In this document: piece by piece, positions 50,003 to 58,197 of the stretch
Numbering within the stretch: position 1 is the first letter of the stretch
How the letters are laid out: every line of letters begins with the position of its first letter
Assembly: GCA_020638675.1 (NCBI GenBank)
Contig: JACKID010000001.1
Coordinates: 1,054,001 to 1,118,000 of the forward strand
Direction: 5' to 3'
Source of the DNA: Planctomycetota bacterium
GTDB taxonomy: Bacteria; Planctomycetota; UBA8742; UBA2392
DNA length: 64,000 nt
The notes under the pieces: generated by a model
Database searches by the model: none
What the model was told of the DNA's origin: nothing
Seen by the model: only the letters and a program-made list of their open reading frames with translations
Made by a program: the position numbers and the translations under genes

Positions 50003-52732
50003 ATGCTGCTCCGAGCCTGGCTGTTCGGCCTGATTTGCGCGACTTCGCTCGCGGCGGGCGACATCTACGTCACGACCACGTCGATGACCATCGACGTCGC
50101 CGGCGCGGCGTACATCAGCCAGGATTCCAGCGGGCGCAGCGGGCTGTATGACCCCAACACACTGGCAATCAGCGACCTGCCGGGCACGGACGGGCTGATC
50201 AGCCTGCCGGAGGCGATCATCGCCGCCAACAACACGGGCGGGGCGGACACCATCCATCTGGATGCCTCAACGTACACGGTCAGCGCGATCCACAACTACT
50301 GGTACGGCCCGAACGGGCTGCCGCCGATCACCAGCGATATCACGATTCAGGGCAACGGCGCGGTCATTGAGCGCGATACGGGCGCAGCGCCGTTCCGGCT
50401 CTTCTTCGTGATGGGCAGCTTCCAGACCGGCGCGGGCGGCAAGGTTGCCGTCGGTGCGGGCACGCTCATGCTTCGTAACTGCACGCTGCGCAACGGGCTG
50501 GCCCGTGGCGGCGACGGCGGGCAGGGGCGCGAAGTCACGCCCGGCACGACGCTGCTGGCCGGCGGTGGCGGCGGTCTCGGCGCGGGCGGCGCGATCTTCA
50601 GCCAGGGGACGCTGACGCTGGATGGCTGCACACTGCATGACAACACGGCGCGCGGCGGTGACGGCGGCGACGTGGTCAGCGGCAGCGCGACAGCCGCGGG
50701 CGGCGGCGGCGGCATGGGCGGCAACGGCGCACAGGCCGGCTCGGGCAGCATCGGCGGCGGCTTCTACGGTTTCGGCTTTGTAGGCAATGAAAGCGGAGCG
50801 GCCGGCGGGCAGAGCATGTTCGGCGGCAACGGCGCGCAGGCGCAGGCCTCGACGGCTGACGGCGGCGGTGGCGGCTTCGGCCCGGGCGATAATGGCAGCG
50901 GCTACGCCGGCACGAACGGCGGTGGCTATTCGGGTGCGGTCAACGCAAACGCCAACGGCGGCGCATTCGGCGGTGGCGGCGGCGGAAGCAACGGCAGCAG
51001 CGGCGGCGGAATCGGCGGCGGCGGTGGGGGAGCGATCTCAACAAGCGGCGGCGGTGCGGGCGGCTTCGGCGGCGGCGGCGGCGGCGGTTTTGCCGGCGAC
51101 GGTGGCTACGGCGGTTTTGGCGCAGGCGGCGGCGGCGGCGGGTTGATGGCCGGAACGCCGTCACAGGGCGCATCCGGCGGCTGGGGCGGCGGTGGCGGCG
51201 GCAATGCAGTCAGCGGCGGCGCGGGCGGCGGCGGCGGCGCGGGCATGGGCGGCGCACTGTTCAACCACAACGGCAGCCTGACACTCATCAACTGCACGCT
51301 CACGCAGAATTACGCCATCGGCGGCGACAGCACCGGCGGCGAAAGCGGCGGCGGGCTCGGCGGCGCAGTATTCAACCTGAACGGCAGCGTGCTGGCCGTC
51401 TGCAGCACGATTGCCGGCAACACCCGCACATCGGGGGCCAGCAGTCTCCAGGTCAGCAGCCAGAGCGGCGGCGGCGCGGTCTACAGCCTGGGACTGACCG
51501 GTTCGGGCGTGCAGGCCTCCGCAAGCGGCGCGGTGTTGACCCTTGAGAACAGCATCCTTGCAGGCTCTACCGACGGCAGCGCGGCCACAGTAGCGGACGT
51601 AGGCGGCGGCGGAACCATGAACAGCGACGGCGTCAGCGTCGTCCAGGCCGGCTGGCTCGGCACCGGCAACCCGCAAGCCGTTGACCCGCAGCTGACGGCG
51701 CTCGCGGACAACGACGGGCCCACGCTGACGATGCTGCCCGCCGGAGGCTCACCCGTCATCAACAGCGGCAACAACTCCGCGGCGAACCTGCCCGGCACCG
51801 ACCAACGCGGCGTGGTTCGCATCGCGGGCGGATTCGTAGACGTCGGCGCGGTTGAGACCCGCGGCAACATCGCGCCGCAGATCAGCTCACCGGCGCCAGT
51901 TTCGCTGAATTTCGGTAACGACTACACCTTCGGCACGGGCGAGATCGTCATCAGCGATGATGCGGCGCTGGGCGAGGAGTTGCAGCTCACGCTCTACACG
52001 CCGCACGGTGTGTTCACCCTCAGCCAGGTCGCGGGTTTGACGTTCAGCGTGGGCGACGGCGCGGCCGACGCGAACATGATCTTCACCGGCACACTGCCGG
52101 CCATCAACGCGGCGCTGGACGGCATGGTGTACTCACCGGCCAGCGGGCTTACCGGGCAGGGCATCATCTCGATCGGCATCGACGACCTTGGGCATACGGG
52201 CGTGGGCGGCGCGAAGCAGAATTCGGCTTACGTGTTCATGAACATCGTGAGTCCGCCCGCCGAGATCGAGATCAGCCACTCCACGTTTGTGACGCCGGAC
52301 GGCGGGGGCGAGATCATCCCGCTGACGGTCGGGCGGGCCAACGCCTTTATCTGGACGATCAAGAACAGCGGCACAGCCAACCTGATGATCGGCACGCTGA
52401 CGATCTACGGCATCTACAACTGTGTCGTGAACGTCACCAGCCAGCCGCCGGACACGATCGGGCCGGGCGGGACAGGCCATTTCATCATTGAGGTAACGCC
52501 GGTCGGCGTCGGCGGCTACGGCTTTGAGATTTCGCTGACCAACAGCGACGCGGACGAGAACCCGTACGACATCAGCGTCCTGGGCTACGCCAGCGCACCC
52601 GTCTTCGAAGGCCGCCGCGCCAAGGAAAACTGCAGCACCGGTGAGAACACCGGTGCCTTGTTGTGGATCCTGCTGGTGGGGTTGGCCAGCCTCATGGCGG
52701 GGCGAACGATCAGCCGCCGTCTCGACAGCTAG
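50003..52732 (+). CDS. Large secreted Gly-rich beta-helix protein with C-terminal anchor
   Basis: A 909-residue protein. A signal peptide (RAWLFGLICATSLAAG) is followed by an N-terminal repeat unit (LPEAIIAANNTGGADTIHLD). Beta-helix coils marked by LRNCTLRNG, LDGCTLHDN and LINCTLTQN are interrupted by long Gly-rich stretches (about residues 175-425). A closing RGVVRIAGGFVDVGAVE is the usual end of choice-of-anchor/Pmp-type beta helices. Cadherin-like and Ig-like domains follow. The C-terminus NCSTGENTGALLWILLVGLA, a hydrophobic helix and RR tail, looks like a CTERM sorting signal with a nearby Cys. It is probably displayed on the surface. It lies inside the pyrH-frr interval on the opposite strand and shares CTAG with the pyrH stop. 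Confidence 0.75.
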   Translation: MLLRAWLFGLICATSLAAGDIYVTTTSMTIDVAGAAYISQDSSGRSGLYDPNTLAISDLPGTDGLISLPEAIIAANNTGGADTIHLDASTYTVSAIHNYWYGPNGLPPITSDITIQGNGAVIERDTGAAPFRLFFVMGSFQTGAGGKVAVGAGTLMLRNCTLRNGLARGGDGGQGREVTPGTTLLAGGGGGLGAGGAIFSQGTLTLDGCTLHDNTARGGDGGDVVSGSATAAGGGGGMGGNGAQAGSGSIGGGFYGFGFVGNESGAAGGQSMFGGNGAQAQASTADGGGGGFGPGDNGSGYAGTNGGGYSGAVNANANGGAFGGGGGGSNGSSGGGIGGGGGGAISTSGGGAGGFGGGGGGGFAGDGGYGGFGAGGGGGGLMAGTPSQGASGGWGGGGGGNAVSGGAGGGGGAGMGGALFNHNGSLTLINCTLTQNYAIGGDSTGGESGGGLGGAVFNLNGSVLAVCSTIAGNTRTSGASSLQVSSQSGGGAVYSLGLTGSGVQASASGAVLTLENSILAGSTDGSAATVADVGGGGTMNSDGVSVVQAGWLGTGNPQAVDPQLTALADNDGPTLTMLPAGGSPVINSGNNSAANLPGTDQRGVVRIAGGFVDVGAVETRGNIAPQISSPAPVSLNFGNDYTFGTGEIVISDDAALGEELQLTLYTPHGVFTLSQVAGLTFSVGDGAADANMIFTGTLPAINAALDGMVYSPASGLTGQGIISIGIDDLGHTGVGGAKQNSAYVFMNIVSPPAEIEISHSTFVTPDGGGEIIPLTVGRANAFIWTIKNSGTANLMIGTLTIYGIYNCVVNVTSQPPDTIGPGGTGHFIIEVTPVGVGGYGFEISLTNSDADENPYDISVLGYASAPVFEGRRAKENCSTGENTGALLWILLVGLASLMAGRTISRRLDS
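50490..51260 (+). repeat. GGC-rich simple repeat inside the beta-helix gene
   Basis: This block consists of irregular runs of GGC/GGCGGC coding poly-Gly, with interspersed Ala, Ser and Asn codons. It is in frame with the gene and could be prone to length change by slippage in steps of three. Confidence 0.7.
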
Positions 52733-53445
52733 CTTTCGATCAGCGTGCCGACGTCTTCGCCGCGGATGGCGCGCTCGATGTTGCCCGGCACGTTCATGTC
52801 CGTGACGAACACCGGCATCTTGTGCTCGCGGCACAGGGCGATGGCCGTCTGGTCCATGAAGCGCAGGTTCTTCTCGAGCGCTTCCTGGTACGTGAGCTTC
52901 TGGAAACGCTTGGCGTTCTTGTTGGTCTTCGGGTCGCTGTCGTAGACGCCGTCCACCTTCGTCGCCTTCACGATCACGTCGCAGCCGATCTCGATCGCGC
53001 GCTGGGCCGCGGCCGTGTCGGTGGTGAAGTGCGGGTTGCCGGTGCCGGCGGCGATGATCACCACGCGGTGCTTTTCCATGTGGCGGATCGCGCGGCGGCG
53101 CACCCAGCGCTCTGCCACGCGGGGCACGTCCAGGCTGCTCAGTACGCGTGTTTCCAGCCCGATGCTTTCGCAGGTGTCCTGCAAGGCGACCGCGTTCATG
53201 ACGGTCGCCAGCATGCCCATGTAGTCGGCGCTGGCCTTCTGGATGCTGGGGATGTTCAACTGCGCACCCCGGATGAAGTTGCCGCCGCCGACGACTACCG
53301 CCAGCTCGACGGGGATCTCGATCACGCTCTTGATCGTGCGGGCGATGGCCAGCATGCGCTCGCCATCGATGCCCATGCTGCCGGACGGGCTGAACGCCTC
53401 GCCGGAGAGTTTTAGCAGGGGACGCCTGAATTTCGCCTTTCCCAT
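52729..53445 (-). CDS. pyrH: Uridylate (UMP) kinase
   Basis: A 238-residue amino-acid-kinase-fold enzyme of normal length that phosphorylates UMP to UDP. Motifs: RPLLKLSGEAF at the start, AVVVGGGNFIRGAQ, then VIIAAGTGNPHFTTDTAAAQRAIEIGCDVIVKATKVDGVYDSDP. These match bacterial hexameric PyrH. Its start lies back to back with the citrate synthase promoter region. The usual downstream neighbour frr is displaced by the Gly-rich gene. The usual upstream neighbours tsf and rpsB are also absent; citrate synthase is there instead, divergently oriented. Confidence 0.96.
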   Translation of the reverse strand: MGKAKFRRPLLKLSGEAFSPSGSMGIDGERMLAIARTIKSVIEIPVELAVVVGGGNFIRGAQLNIPSIQKASADYMGMLATVMNAVALQDTCESIGLETRVLSSLDVPRVAERWVRRRAIRHMEKHRVVIIAAGTGNPHFTTDTAAAQRAIEIGCDVIVKATKVDGVYDSDPKTNKNAKRFQKLTYQEALEKNLRFMDQTAIALCREHKMPVFVTDMNVPGNIERAIRGEDVGTLIES

Positions 53446-53533
53446 ATGGCCCGCGTTCTACAGGGTGGAAGGTGCGGCGGCAACACCCGGGGTACCCCGC
53501 CCGAAATAGCGCCACTAAGCGGGTTCGCGGCGC

Positions 53534-53561
53534 TTGCGTGGTCTACTTCGGGGGCTAGAAT
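53534..53561 (+). promoter_or_regulatory. Candidate sigma-70-type promoter for citrate synthase
   Basis: TTGCGT, 16-nt spacer, TAGAAT, about 43 bases before the ATG. It is the best -35/-10 pair seen in the window. Confidence 0.45.
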
Positions 53562-53604
53562 CTCCGCTCACTCGCACGGAACGCGCAGACTCAAGGGACC
53601 GGAC

Positions 53605-54747
53605 ATGGCAGAAGAGAACAAGCCGCAGATCGCCTACGGGCTGCAGGGCGTCGTCATCGACGACACCCACATCTGCAAGATCGACGGTGAAGTCGGCAAG
53701 CTCTATTACTACGGCTACAGCATTGAAGACCTGGCCGAGCATTGCAGCTATGAAGAATGCGTCTACCTGCTGCTGAAGGGCGAGCTTCCCAACGCCGCAC
53801 AGCTTGCGGCCCTCAAGAAAGACCTCGTTGCCGCCCGCGGCCTGCCCTATGGCGTGCGCGACGTGATCAAGAGCGCGCCCAAGACCAGCATCCCGATGGA
53901 CGTCCTGCGCACGGCCGCCAGCGCGCTCGCGTTGACTGACCCGGCGCCCAACGACAACACGCCCGAAGGCCGCTACAACAAGGCCATCCGCCTGATCGCG
54001 CAGTTCCCCGAGATCGTCGCGGCGGACTACCGCCTGCGCCGCGGCCATGAGCCGATCGCGCCCGACCCCGAGCTCGACCACGCCGCCAACTTCCTCTACC
54101 TGCTGCACGGCGAGAAGCCGGGCGAGGCGGCCGCGCGCACGATGGATTGCGCGCTGGTGCTGCACGCCGAGCACAGCTTCAACGCCAGCACGTTCACGGC
54201 CCGCGTGATCGCGGCGACCCTGTCCGACATGTACAGCGCCATCACCGGTGCGGTCGGCGCCCTGAAGGGCCCGCTGCACGGCGGCGCGAACGAGGGCGTG
54301 ATTAAGAACCTGCTCGACATCGGTGAGCCCGCCAACATCAAGAACTGGCTGGATGAGAAGTTCGCCGAAAAGGGCTTCCGCCTGATGGGTTTCGGGCATC
54401 GCGTCTACAAGGTGCTCGACCCCCGCGCCCGCATCCTGAAGAAGTGGAGCGAGCAGACCGGCAAGGAATACGGCACCACCAAGTGGTATGAGATGAGCGA
54501 CGCCATCGAAAAGGCCATGCTCGCGCGCGAGAAGCCGCTCTACCCGAACGTCGACTTCTACAGCGCCAGCACCTACTACATGATGGGACTGCCGCCTGAG
54601 GTGTTCACGCCGATCTTCGCAGTCAGCCGTGTCAGCGGCTGGGCAGCCCACGTGATCGAGCAGCAGGCCAACAACAAGCTGATCCGCCCCAAGGCGAACT
54701 ACATCGGCGACATCGACCGCAAGTTCGTGCCCATGGCCGAACGCTAG
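53605..54747 (+). CDS. gltA: Citrate synthase
   Basis: A 380-residue enzyme condensing acetyl-CoA and oxaloacetate. The length matches the shorter citrate/2-methylcitrate synthase type. Catalytic residues: His in GPLHGGANEGV, His in LMGFGHRVYKVLDPRA and Asp in YPNVDFYSAS. The C-terminal RPKANYIGDIDRKFVP segment is family-typical. A 2-methylcitrate preference cannot be excluded, but no prp genes are nearby. AAGGGA precedes the ATG; an upstream in-frame start was rejected because it would cross the promoter. A strong terminator follows. Confidence 0.93.
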   Translation: MAEENKPQIAYGLQGVVIDDTHICKIDGEVGKLYYYGYSIEDLAEHCSYEECVYLLLKGELPNAAQLAALKKDLVAARGLPYGVRDVIKSAPKTSIPMDVLRTAASALALTDPAPNDNTPEGRYNKAIRLIAQFPEIVAADYRLRRGHEPIAPDPELDHAANFLYLLHGEKPGEAAARTMDCALVLHAEHSFNASTFTARVIAATLSDMYSAITGAVGALKGPLHGGANEGVIKNLLDIGEPANIKNWLDEKFAEKGFRLMGFGHRVYKVLDPRARILKKWSEQTGKEYGTTKWYEMSDAIEKAMLAREKPLYPNVDFYSASTYYMMGLPPEVFTPIFAVSRVSGWAAHVIEQQANNKLIRPKANYIGDIDRKFVPMAER

Positions 54748-54768
54748 GAAGCTGCGCAAGAAACTGGA

Positions 54769-54796
54769 GCCCCGGACGGAAGTCCGGGGCCCTTTT
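54769..54796 (+). terminator. Rho-independent terminator after citrate synthase
   Basis: Stem GCCCCGGAC/GTCCGGGGC (9 bp, perfect), loop GGAA, then CCTTTTC. Confidence 0.75.
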
Positions 54797-54810
54797 CATT
54801 TGCCTCACCC

Positions 54811-54923
54811 AAAGCCGCGAAGCGCCGCATGTTGACGGGCGCGGGTCCGAGCCTGCTGGACGACCTGGGGGTGCAGGCGGGCCTGCCACACCCGCATGTG
54901 ACGCGGCGCTTTGCGGCTCCGCG
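54811..54923. repeat. Inverted repeat with internal GTGG-footed hairpin
   Basis: AGCCGCGAAGCGCCGC at the left pairs with a right arm that reads AGCCGCAAAGCGCCGC in reverse (15 of 16). Inside, 54873-54889 read in reverse starts GTGGCAGG and folds GCAGG-CCCG-CCTGC, similar in layout to the REP-like elements but with a CCCG loop. Confidence 0.45.
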
Positions 54924-54968
54924 CGAGACAGTCTTTACGGATGCACCGCGCCGCGCTAGGAATAGCCC

Positions 54969-56132
54969 ATGGCACGAACCAAAGTCCTTCTTCTTGGCGC
55001 ATCCGGCAGCATCGGCGCGAGCACGCTTGATGTGCTGCGCAAGCATGCCGAGCGCTTCGAGTTGGTCGGCGTCGCCGCGGGCAAGCGCTGGGAAACCGTG
55101 CTCGAGATCGTGCGCGAGTTCCAGCCCAGCGTCGCGGCCGTTACGCACGCCGACTCCGCAAAGAAAGCCATGGCCGCCGCGGCCGAGCTCAAGGACAGCA
55201 AGACGGAGTGGCTGCTCGGCGGCGACGACCACATGGTCACCATGGCGCGCGAGTTGGACTATGACGTGCTGCTCGCCAGCGTGACCGGCGCGGCCGGATT
55301 GCCCAGTGTGCTCGAGGCCGCCCGGCGCGGCAAGCGCATCGCGCTCGCGAACAAGGAATCGCTGGTGATGACCGGGCCGTTGCTGACGGCCATCTGCAAG
55401 AAGACCGGCGCGGAGCTGCTGCCGGTCGATTCCGAGCACAGCGCCATCTTCCAGTGCCTGCGCGGCGAGAACCACGACGAGATCAAGCGGATCATCCTGA
55501 CCGCATCCGGCGGCCCGTTCCGGACGACGCCGATTGCGGACCTGAAGAACGTCACCCTCAAGCAGGCCCTGAAACATCCGACCTGGGACATGGGCCCGAA
55601 GATCACGATCGACTCCAGCACCCTCTTCAACAAGGCGCTGGAAGTGATCGAGGCGCGCTGGCTGTTCGACGTGCCACGCGCAAAGCTCGACGCGGTGATT
55701 CACCCACAGAGCGTGATCCACTCGATGGTGGAGTATGTCGACGCCAGCATTATCGCGCACCTCGGCCCGACCGACATGAAGATCCCGATCCAGTACGCCC
55801 TCAGCTACCCGAACCGGATCGAGCAGGCCGTGCCAACCTGGCCGTGGGACCGCATGAGCAACCTGACTTTCGAGGAAGTGAACTTTGAGCGCTTCCCCGC
55901 GCTGGCGCTCGGCTTCGACGTGGCCGAGGCCGGCGGCACGCTCGGCGCCGTGTTCAACGCGGCCAACGAGGTCGCGGTCGCCCGCTTCCTGCGCGAGGAG
56001 ATCGCCTACCTCGACATCTACAAGACCGTCCGCAAGGTCGTCGACCAGCACAGCAACATCGAGCAACCGAGCCTCGAGCAAGTCCTCGAAGCCGACCGCC
56101 ACGCCCGCGAGCTGGCCTCCAAATCAGTCTGA
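54969..56132 (+). CDS. dxr: 1-deoxy-D-xylulose-5-phosphate reductoisomerase
   Basis: A 387-residue NADPH enzyme that makes 2-C-methyl-D-erythritol 4-phosphate in the non-mevalonate isoprenoid route. Motifs: LGASGSIGASTLDVL (NADPH), RIALANKESLVMTG, PVDSEHSAIFQCL (metal-binding Asp and Glu), TASGGPFR, HPTWDMGPKITIDSSTLFNK and NAANEVAVARFL. The length is normal. Many bacteria have dxr near pyrH, frr, uppS and cdsA; here it is separated from pyrH only by citrate synthase, on the opposite strand, so a rearranged remnant of that cluster is possible. AGGA precedes the ATG. Confidence 0.96.
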   Translation: MARTKVLLLGASGSIGASTLDVLRKHAERFELVGVAAGKRWETVLEIVREFQPSVAAVTHADSAKKAMAAAAELKDSKTEWLLGGDDHMVTMARELDYDVLLASVTGAAGLPSVLEAARRGKRIALANKESLVMTGPLLTAICKKTGAELLPVDSEHSAIFQCLRGENHDEIKRIILTASGGPFRTTPIADLKNVTLKQALKHPTWDMGPKITIDSSTLFNKALEVIEARWLFDVPRAKLDAVIHPQSVIHSMVEYVDASIIAHLGPTDMKIPIQYALSYPNRIEQAVPTWPWDRMSNLTFEEVNFERFPALALGFDVAEAGGTLGAVFNAANEVAVARFLREEIAYLDIYKTVRKVVDQHSNIEQPSLEQVLEADRHARELASKSV

Positions 56133-56143
56133 TCCGCGAATTC

Positions 56144-56189
56144 GCACGAATCGCCACGAAGAGACGATCTTATTCGTGGCGATTCGTGC
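56144..56189. repeat. Perfect 17-bp word-repeat hairpin (CACGAATCG words)
   Basis: Arms 56144-56160 and 56173-56189 pair at all 17 positions; the loop is 12 nt. A further GATTCGTGGA word follows on the right. A related copy lies at 62434. Confidence 0.7.
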
Positions 56190-56237
56190 AGATTCGTGGA
56201 CAGCCTTGCTGTTCGTTGCACATGAGATGATCTCGGA

Positions 56238-56243
56238 TAGGAT
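56238..56243 (+). promoter_or_regulatory. Candidate -10 hexamer (near-leaderless) for the MDR oxidoreductase
   Basis: TAGGAT, then eight bases, then ATG. No separate Shine-Dalgarno sequence is visible. Confidence 0.3.
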
Positions 56244-56251
56244 GCGCCGCC

Positions 56252-57298
56252 ATGACTGCAACCATGAAAGCGGTGCTGGTGCGCGAGCACGGCGGCGTCG
56301 ACAAGCTGCTGATCGAGGACGCACCCAAGCCCAAAATCCGCGCCGACGAAGTCCTCATCAACGTCAAGGCCGCGGGCATCAACCACCTCGACCTCTGGAT
56401 TCGCAAAGGCGTGCCCGGGCACAAGTTTCCGCTGCCGATGATTCTTGGCACCGACATCGCCGGCGTCGTCGCCGAAAAGGGCGAACTGGTCGAAAACGTC
56501 AATGTGGGCGATCGCGTGGCCGTCATGCCCGGCTTCGCCAGCCCCACCAGCGAAGAAGCGCTCTCTGGTAACATCCACCTCGCGCGCGACTACGGGATCT
56601 TCGGCGAAACCCGCAACGGGGGCTGCGCCGAATACATGGACGCGCCCAGCGTCAACATGCTGCCGATGCCCGACTGGATGAGCTTTACGGACGCTGCCGC
56701 GTGCCCCCTGGTGTTCCTGACCGCCTACACCATGTTGCAGAAGGCCGCGCTGCAGCCGGGCGAAACCGTGCTGATGCACGCGGCCGGCAGCGGCGTGACC
56801 AGTGCCGGCATCCAGATCGCCAAGCTGCTCGGCGCGACGGTGATCACCACGGCCGGTAGCGACGAGAAACTTGCGAAAGCAAAGGCGCTCGGAGCGGACT
56901 ACACTATTAACTACAAGACACAGGACTTCGTCGAAGAGACCAAGAAGATCGCAGGCCGAGGCGGCGTGGAAGTGATCTTCGACCACGTCGGGCCCGATAC
57001 GTTCGCCGGCAACATGAAGGCCATTAAGTGGGGCGGACGTATCGTGATGTGCGGCAGCACAACCGGCGGCGAGGTGCCGCTGAACCTGCGGGCGGTGTTC
57101 TTCAAGCGGGTCAGCATCATCGGCAGCACGATGGGCCCGAAGGCGGACCAGCTGACAGTCTGGAAGTTGCTGACGCAGAAGAAACTGAAGCCTGTGGTTG
57201 ACCGGGTGTTCCCGGTCGGCGAAGTGGCCAAGGCGCACGAGTATGTGGAGTCACGCGCGGCCTTCGGCAAGGTAGTGCTGGACCTGCAGAAATGGTAG
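56252..57298 (+). CDS. Zinc-type alcohol dehydrogenase/quinone oxidoreductase-like MDR protein
   Basis: A 348-residue medium-chain dehydrogenase/reductase. The N-terminal GroES-like domain has VLINVKAAGINHLDLWIRKG and ILGTDIAGVV. The Rossmann domain has VLMHAAGSGVTSAGIQIAKLL and VITTAGSDEKLAKAKALGADYTINY. The structural-zinc cysteine cluster of alcohol dehydrogenases is absent (the loop reads FASPTSEEALSGNIHLA) and no catalytic Cys is seen, so it belongs with NAD(P)H quinone or enoyl reductases. The substrate is unknown. The upstream spacer is filled by a 17-bp hairpin. Confidence 0.85.
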   Translation: MTATMKAVLVREHGGVDKLLIEDAPKPKIRADEVLINVKAAGINHLDLWIRKGVPGHKFPLPMILGTDIAGVVAEKGELVENVNVGDRVAVMPGFASPTSEEALSGNIHLARDYGIFGETRNGGCAEYMDAPSVNMLPMPDWMSFTDAAACPLVFLTAYTMLQKAALQPGETVLMHAAGSGVTSAGIQIAKLLGATVITTAGSDEKLAKAKALGADYTINYKTQDFVEETKKIAGRGGVEVIFDHVGPDTFAGNMKAIKWGGRIVMCGSTTGGEVPLNLRAVFFKRVSIIGSTMGPKADQLTVWKLLTQKKLKPVVDRVFPVGEVAKAHEYVESRAAFGKVVLDLQKW

Positions 57299-57309
57299 GC
57301 GGCGAGGTG

Positions 57310-57342
57310 GCTTGCCCGACGGAGCCTTGGCGAAGTCGGGTG
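57310..57342. repeat. Short inverted repeat GCCCGAC...GTCGGG
   Basis: GCCCGAC and GTCGGGTGC flank GGAGCCTTGGCGAA. The arms are 6 bp. It looks like a dispersed palindrome in the 70-base spacer before the next gene. Confidence 0.35.
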
Positions 57343-57368
57343 CTGGATCTGGCCAAGTGGGGGGCCTG

Positions 57369-57716
57369 ATGTACTGCCAACTAATCAAGGTGACATGCCA
57401 ACAGGGTGAGGAGCCCGACACGCGCTCCGCGCTTGATCGCTACATCCAGGCGGCGAAGTTCAACCCGGGCTTCGTGCACGGCAGCTACTTCGTACCGGAG
57501 CCGCACCCCGGCGGCGAAAACCCGGGCGGCTTCAGCATCAAGGACCGCGAGCGCACGTTCTTCATTTACCTCGCGTTCCGCAGCCCGCGCGACATGCTCA
57601 AGCACGTCGAGAACTATCACGGCGACGAAATGAGCCTGTTGCCCAGCCCGCACGACTACATGCTCGGCAGCTTCATCGAGAACGAAGACGTCGACGTTGA
57701 GAACCTGTACGAATGA
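57369..57716 (+). CDS. Small conserved-looking protein, coupled to a VOC protein
   Basis: A 115-residue soluble protein: MYCQLIKVTCQQGEE, then PGFVHGSYFVPEPHPGG, then RTFFIYLAFRSPRDMLKHVE and a very acidic end. The strand-helix layout could be a ferredoxin-like dimeric alpha/beta-barrel (ABM) fold, but I do not recognise the family. A GGGGGG run precedes the ATG. The next gene starts on its stop (ATGA), which implies linked expression and perhaps a joint role in a small-molecule reaction. Confidence 0.65.
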   Translation: MYCQLIKVTCQQGEEPDTRSALDRYIQAAKFNPGFVHGSYFVPEPHPGGENPGGFSIKDRERTFFIYLAFRSPRDMLKHVENYHGDEMSLLPSPHDYMLGSFIENEDVDVENLYE

Positions 57717-58075
57717 AGATCACCGGCGTTGATCATGTGCAGATCGCTGTGCCGCCTGAGCTGGAAGAGGCGGCACTCGCGTTTTACGTGGGCGTACTGG
57801 GCCTGAAGCGCCTGCCAAAGCCGGAAGGCACAGGCGATACGCGCGGCGCTTGGCTTGGCGCGGGCAACTTACAGGTCCACATCGGCATCCAGCAGGACTT
57901 CACGCCCGCGAAGAAGGCGCACGTTGGTTTTCTCGTGGACGACCTCGCCGCCACCGAAGCCGCACTCAACGCCGCGGGCGCGCCGATCAAAGCTGCCAGC
58001 GACCTGTGCGGCTTAAAACGCCTGTTCACCGAAGACCCCGCCGGCAACCGCCTTGAATTTCTGCAGAACGCCTGA
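57713..58075 (+). CDS. VOC-family protein (glyoxalase/bleomycin resistance/dioxygenase fold)
   Basis: A 120-residue vicinal-oxygen-chelate protein. Two beta-alpha-beta-beta-beta halves: GVDHVQIAVPPELEEAALAF with YVGVLGLKRL, and KKAHVGFLVDDLAATEAAL with LFTEDPAGNRLEFLQ. Metal ligands would be His8 (DHVQI), His in LQVHIGI or KAHVGF, and the Glu in RLEFLQ. The substrate is unknown. Its ATG overlaps the preceding TGA. A palindromic repeat follows the stop. Confidence 0.85.
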   Translation: MKITGVDHVQIAVPPELEEAALAFYVGVLGLKRLPKPEGTGDTRGAWLGAGNLQVHIGIQQDFTPAKKAHVGFLVDDLAATEAALNAAGAPIKAASDLCGLKRLFTEDPAGNRLEFLQNA

Positions 58076-58079
58076 CAGC

Positions 58080-58145
58080 AACCATAGGTGAACATCGATG
58101 AGCATGTTCACCTATGTCCAGGGATGGTTTCCGGCCGAAGGCCGC
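58080..58145. repeat. Palindromic spacer element, AACCATAG type
   Basis: CATAGGTGAACAT (58083-58095) pairs perfectly with 58104-58116. The outer AACCAT pairs with ATGGTT. A second hairpin, CGGCC-GAA-GGCCG, follows at 58132-58144. The left end AACCATAG is shared with the spacer element at 59871. Confidence 0.6.
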
Positions 58146-58197
58146 TTGCCATCGTCGGCCGAGAACACACAATCCCTTCAAACCTGAAGGATTCGCC

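Noticed and set aside
50490..51260. CRISPR or minisatellite array
   Set aside because: The GGC runs are irregular, in frame and code for Gly-rich protein; no constant repeat-spacer spacing.
53515..54759. Minus-strand frame opposite citrate synthase
   Set aside because: Shadow of a well-conserved enzyme; no motif, no start signal.
56252..57298. Loss of zinc cysteines in the MDR protein as an anomaly
   Set aside because: Quinone and enoyl reductases of this superfamily normally lack the zinc sites, so it is expected.
57369..58075. Two-component antibiotic-resistance pair (VOC plus small protein)
   Set aside because: VOC proteins are too diverse for this to be asserted; no resistance-specific motif is visible.
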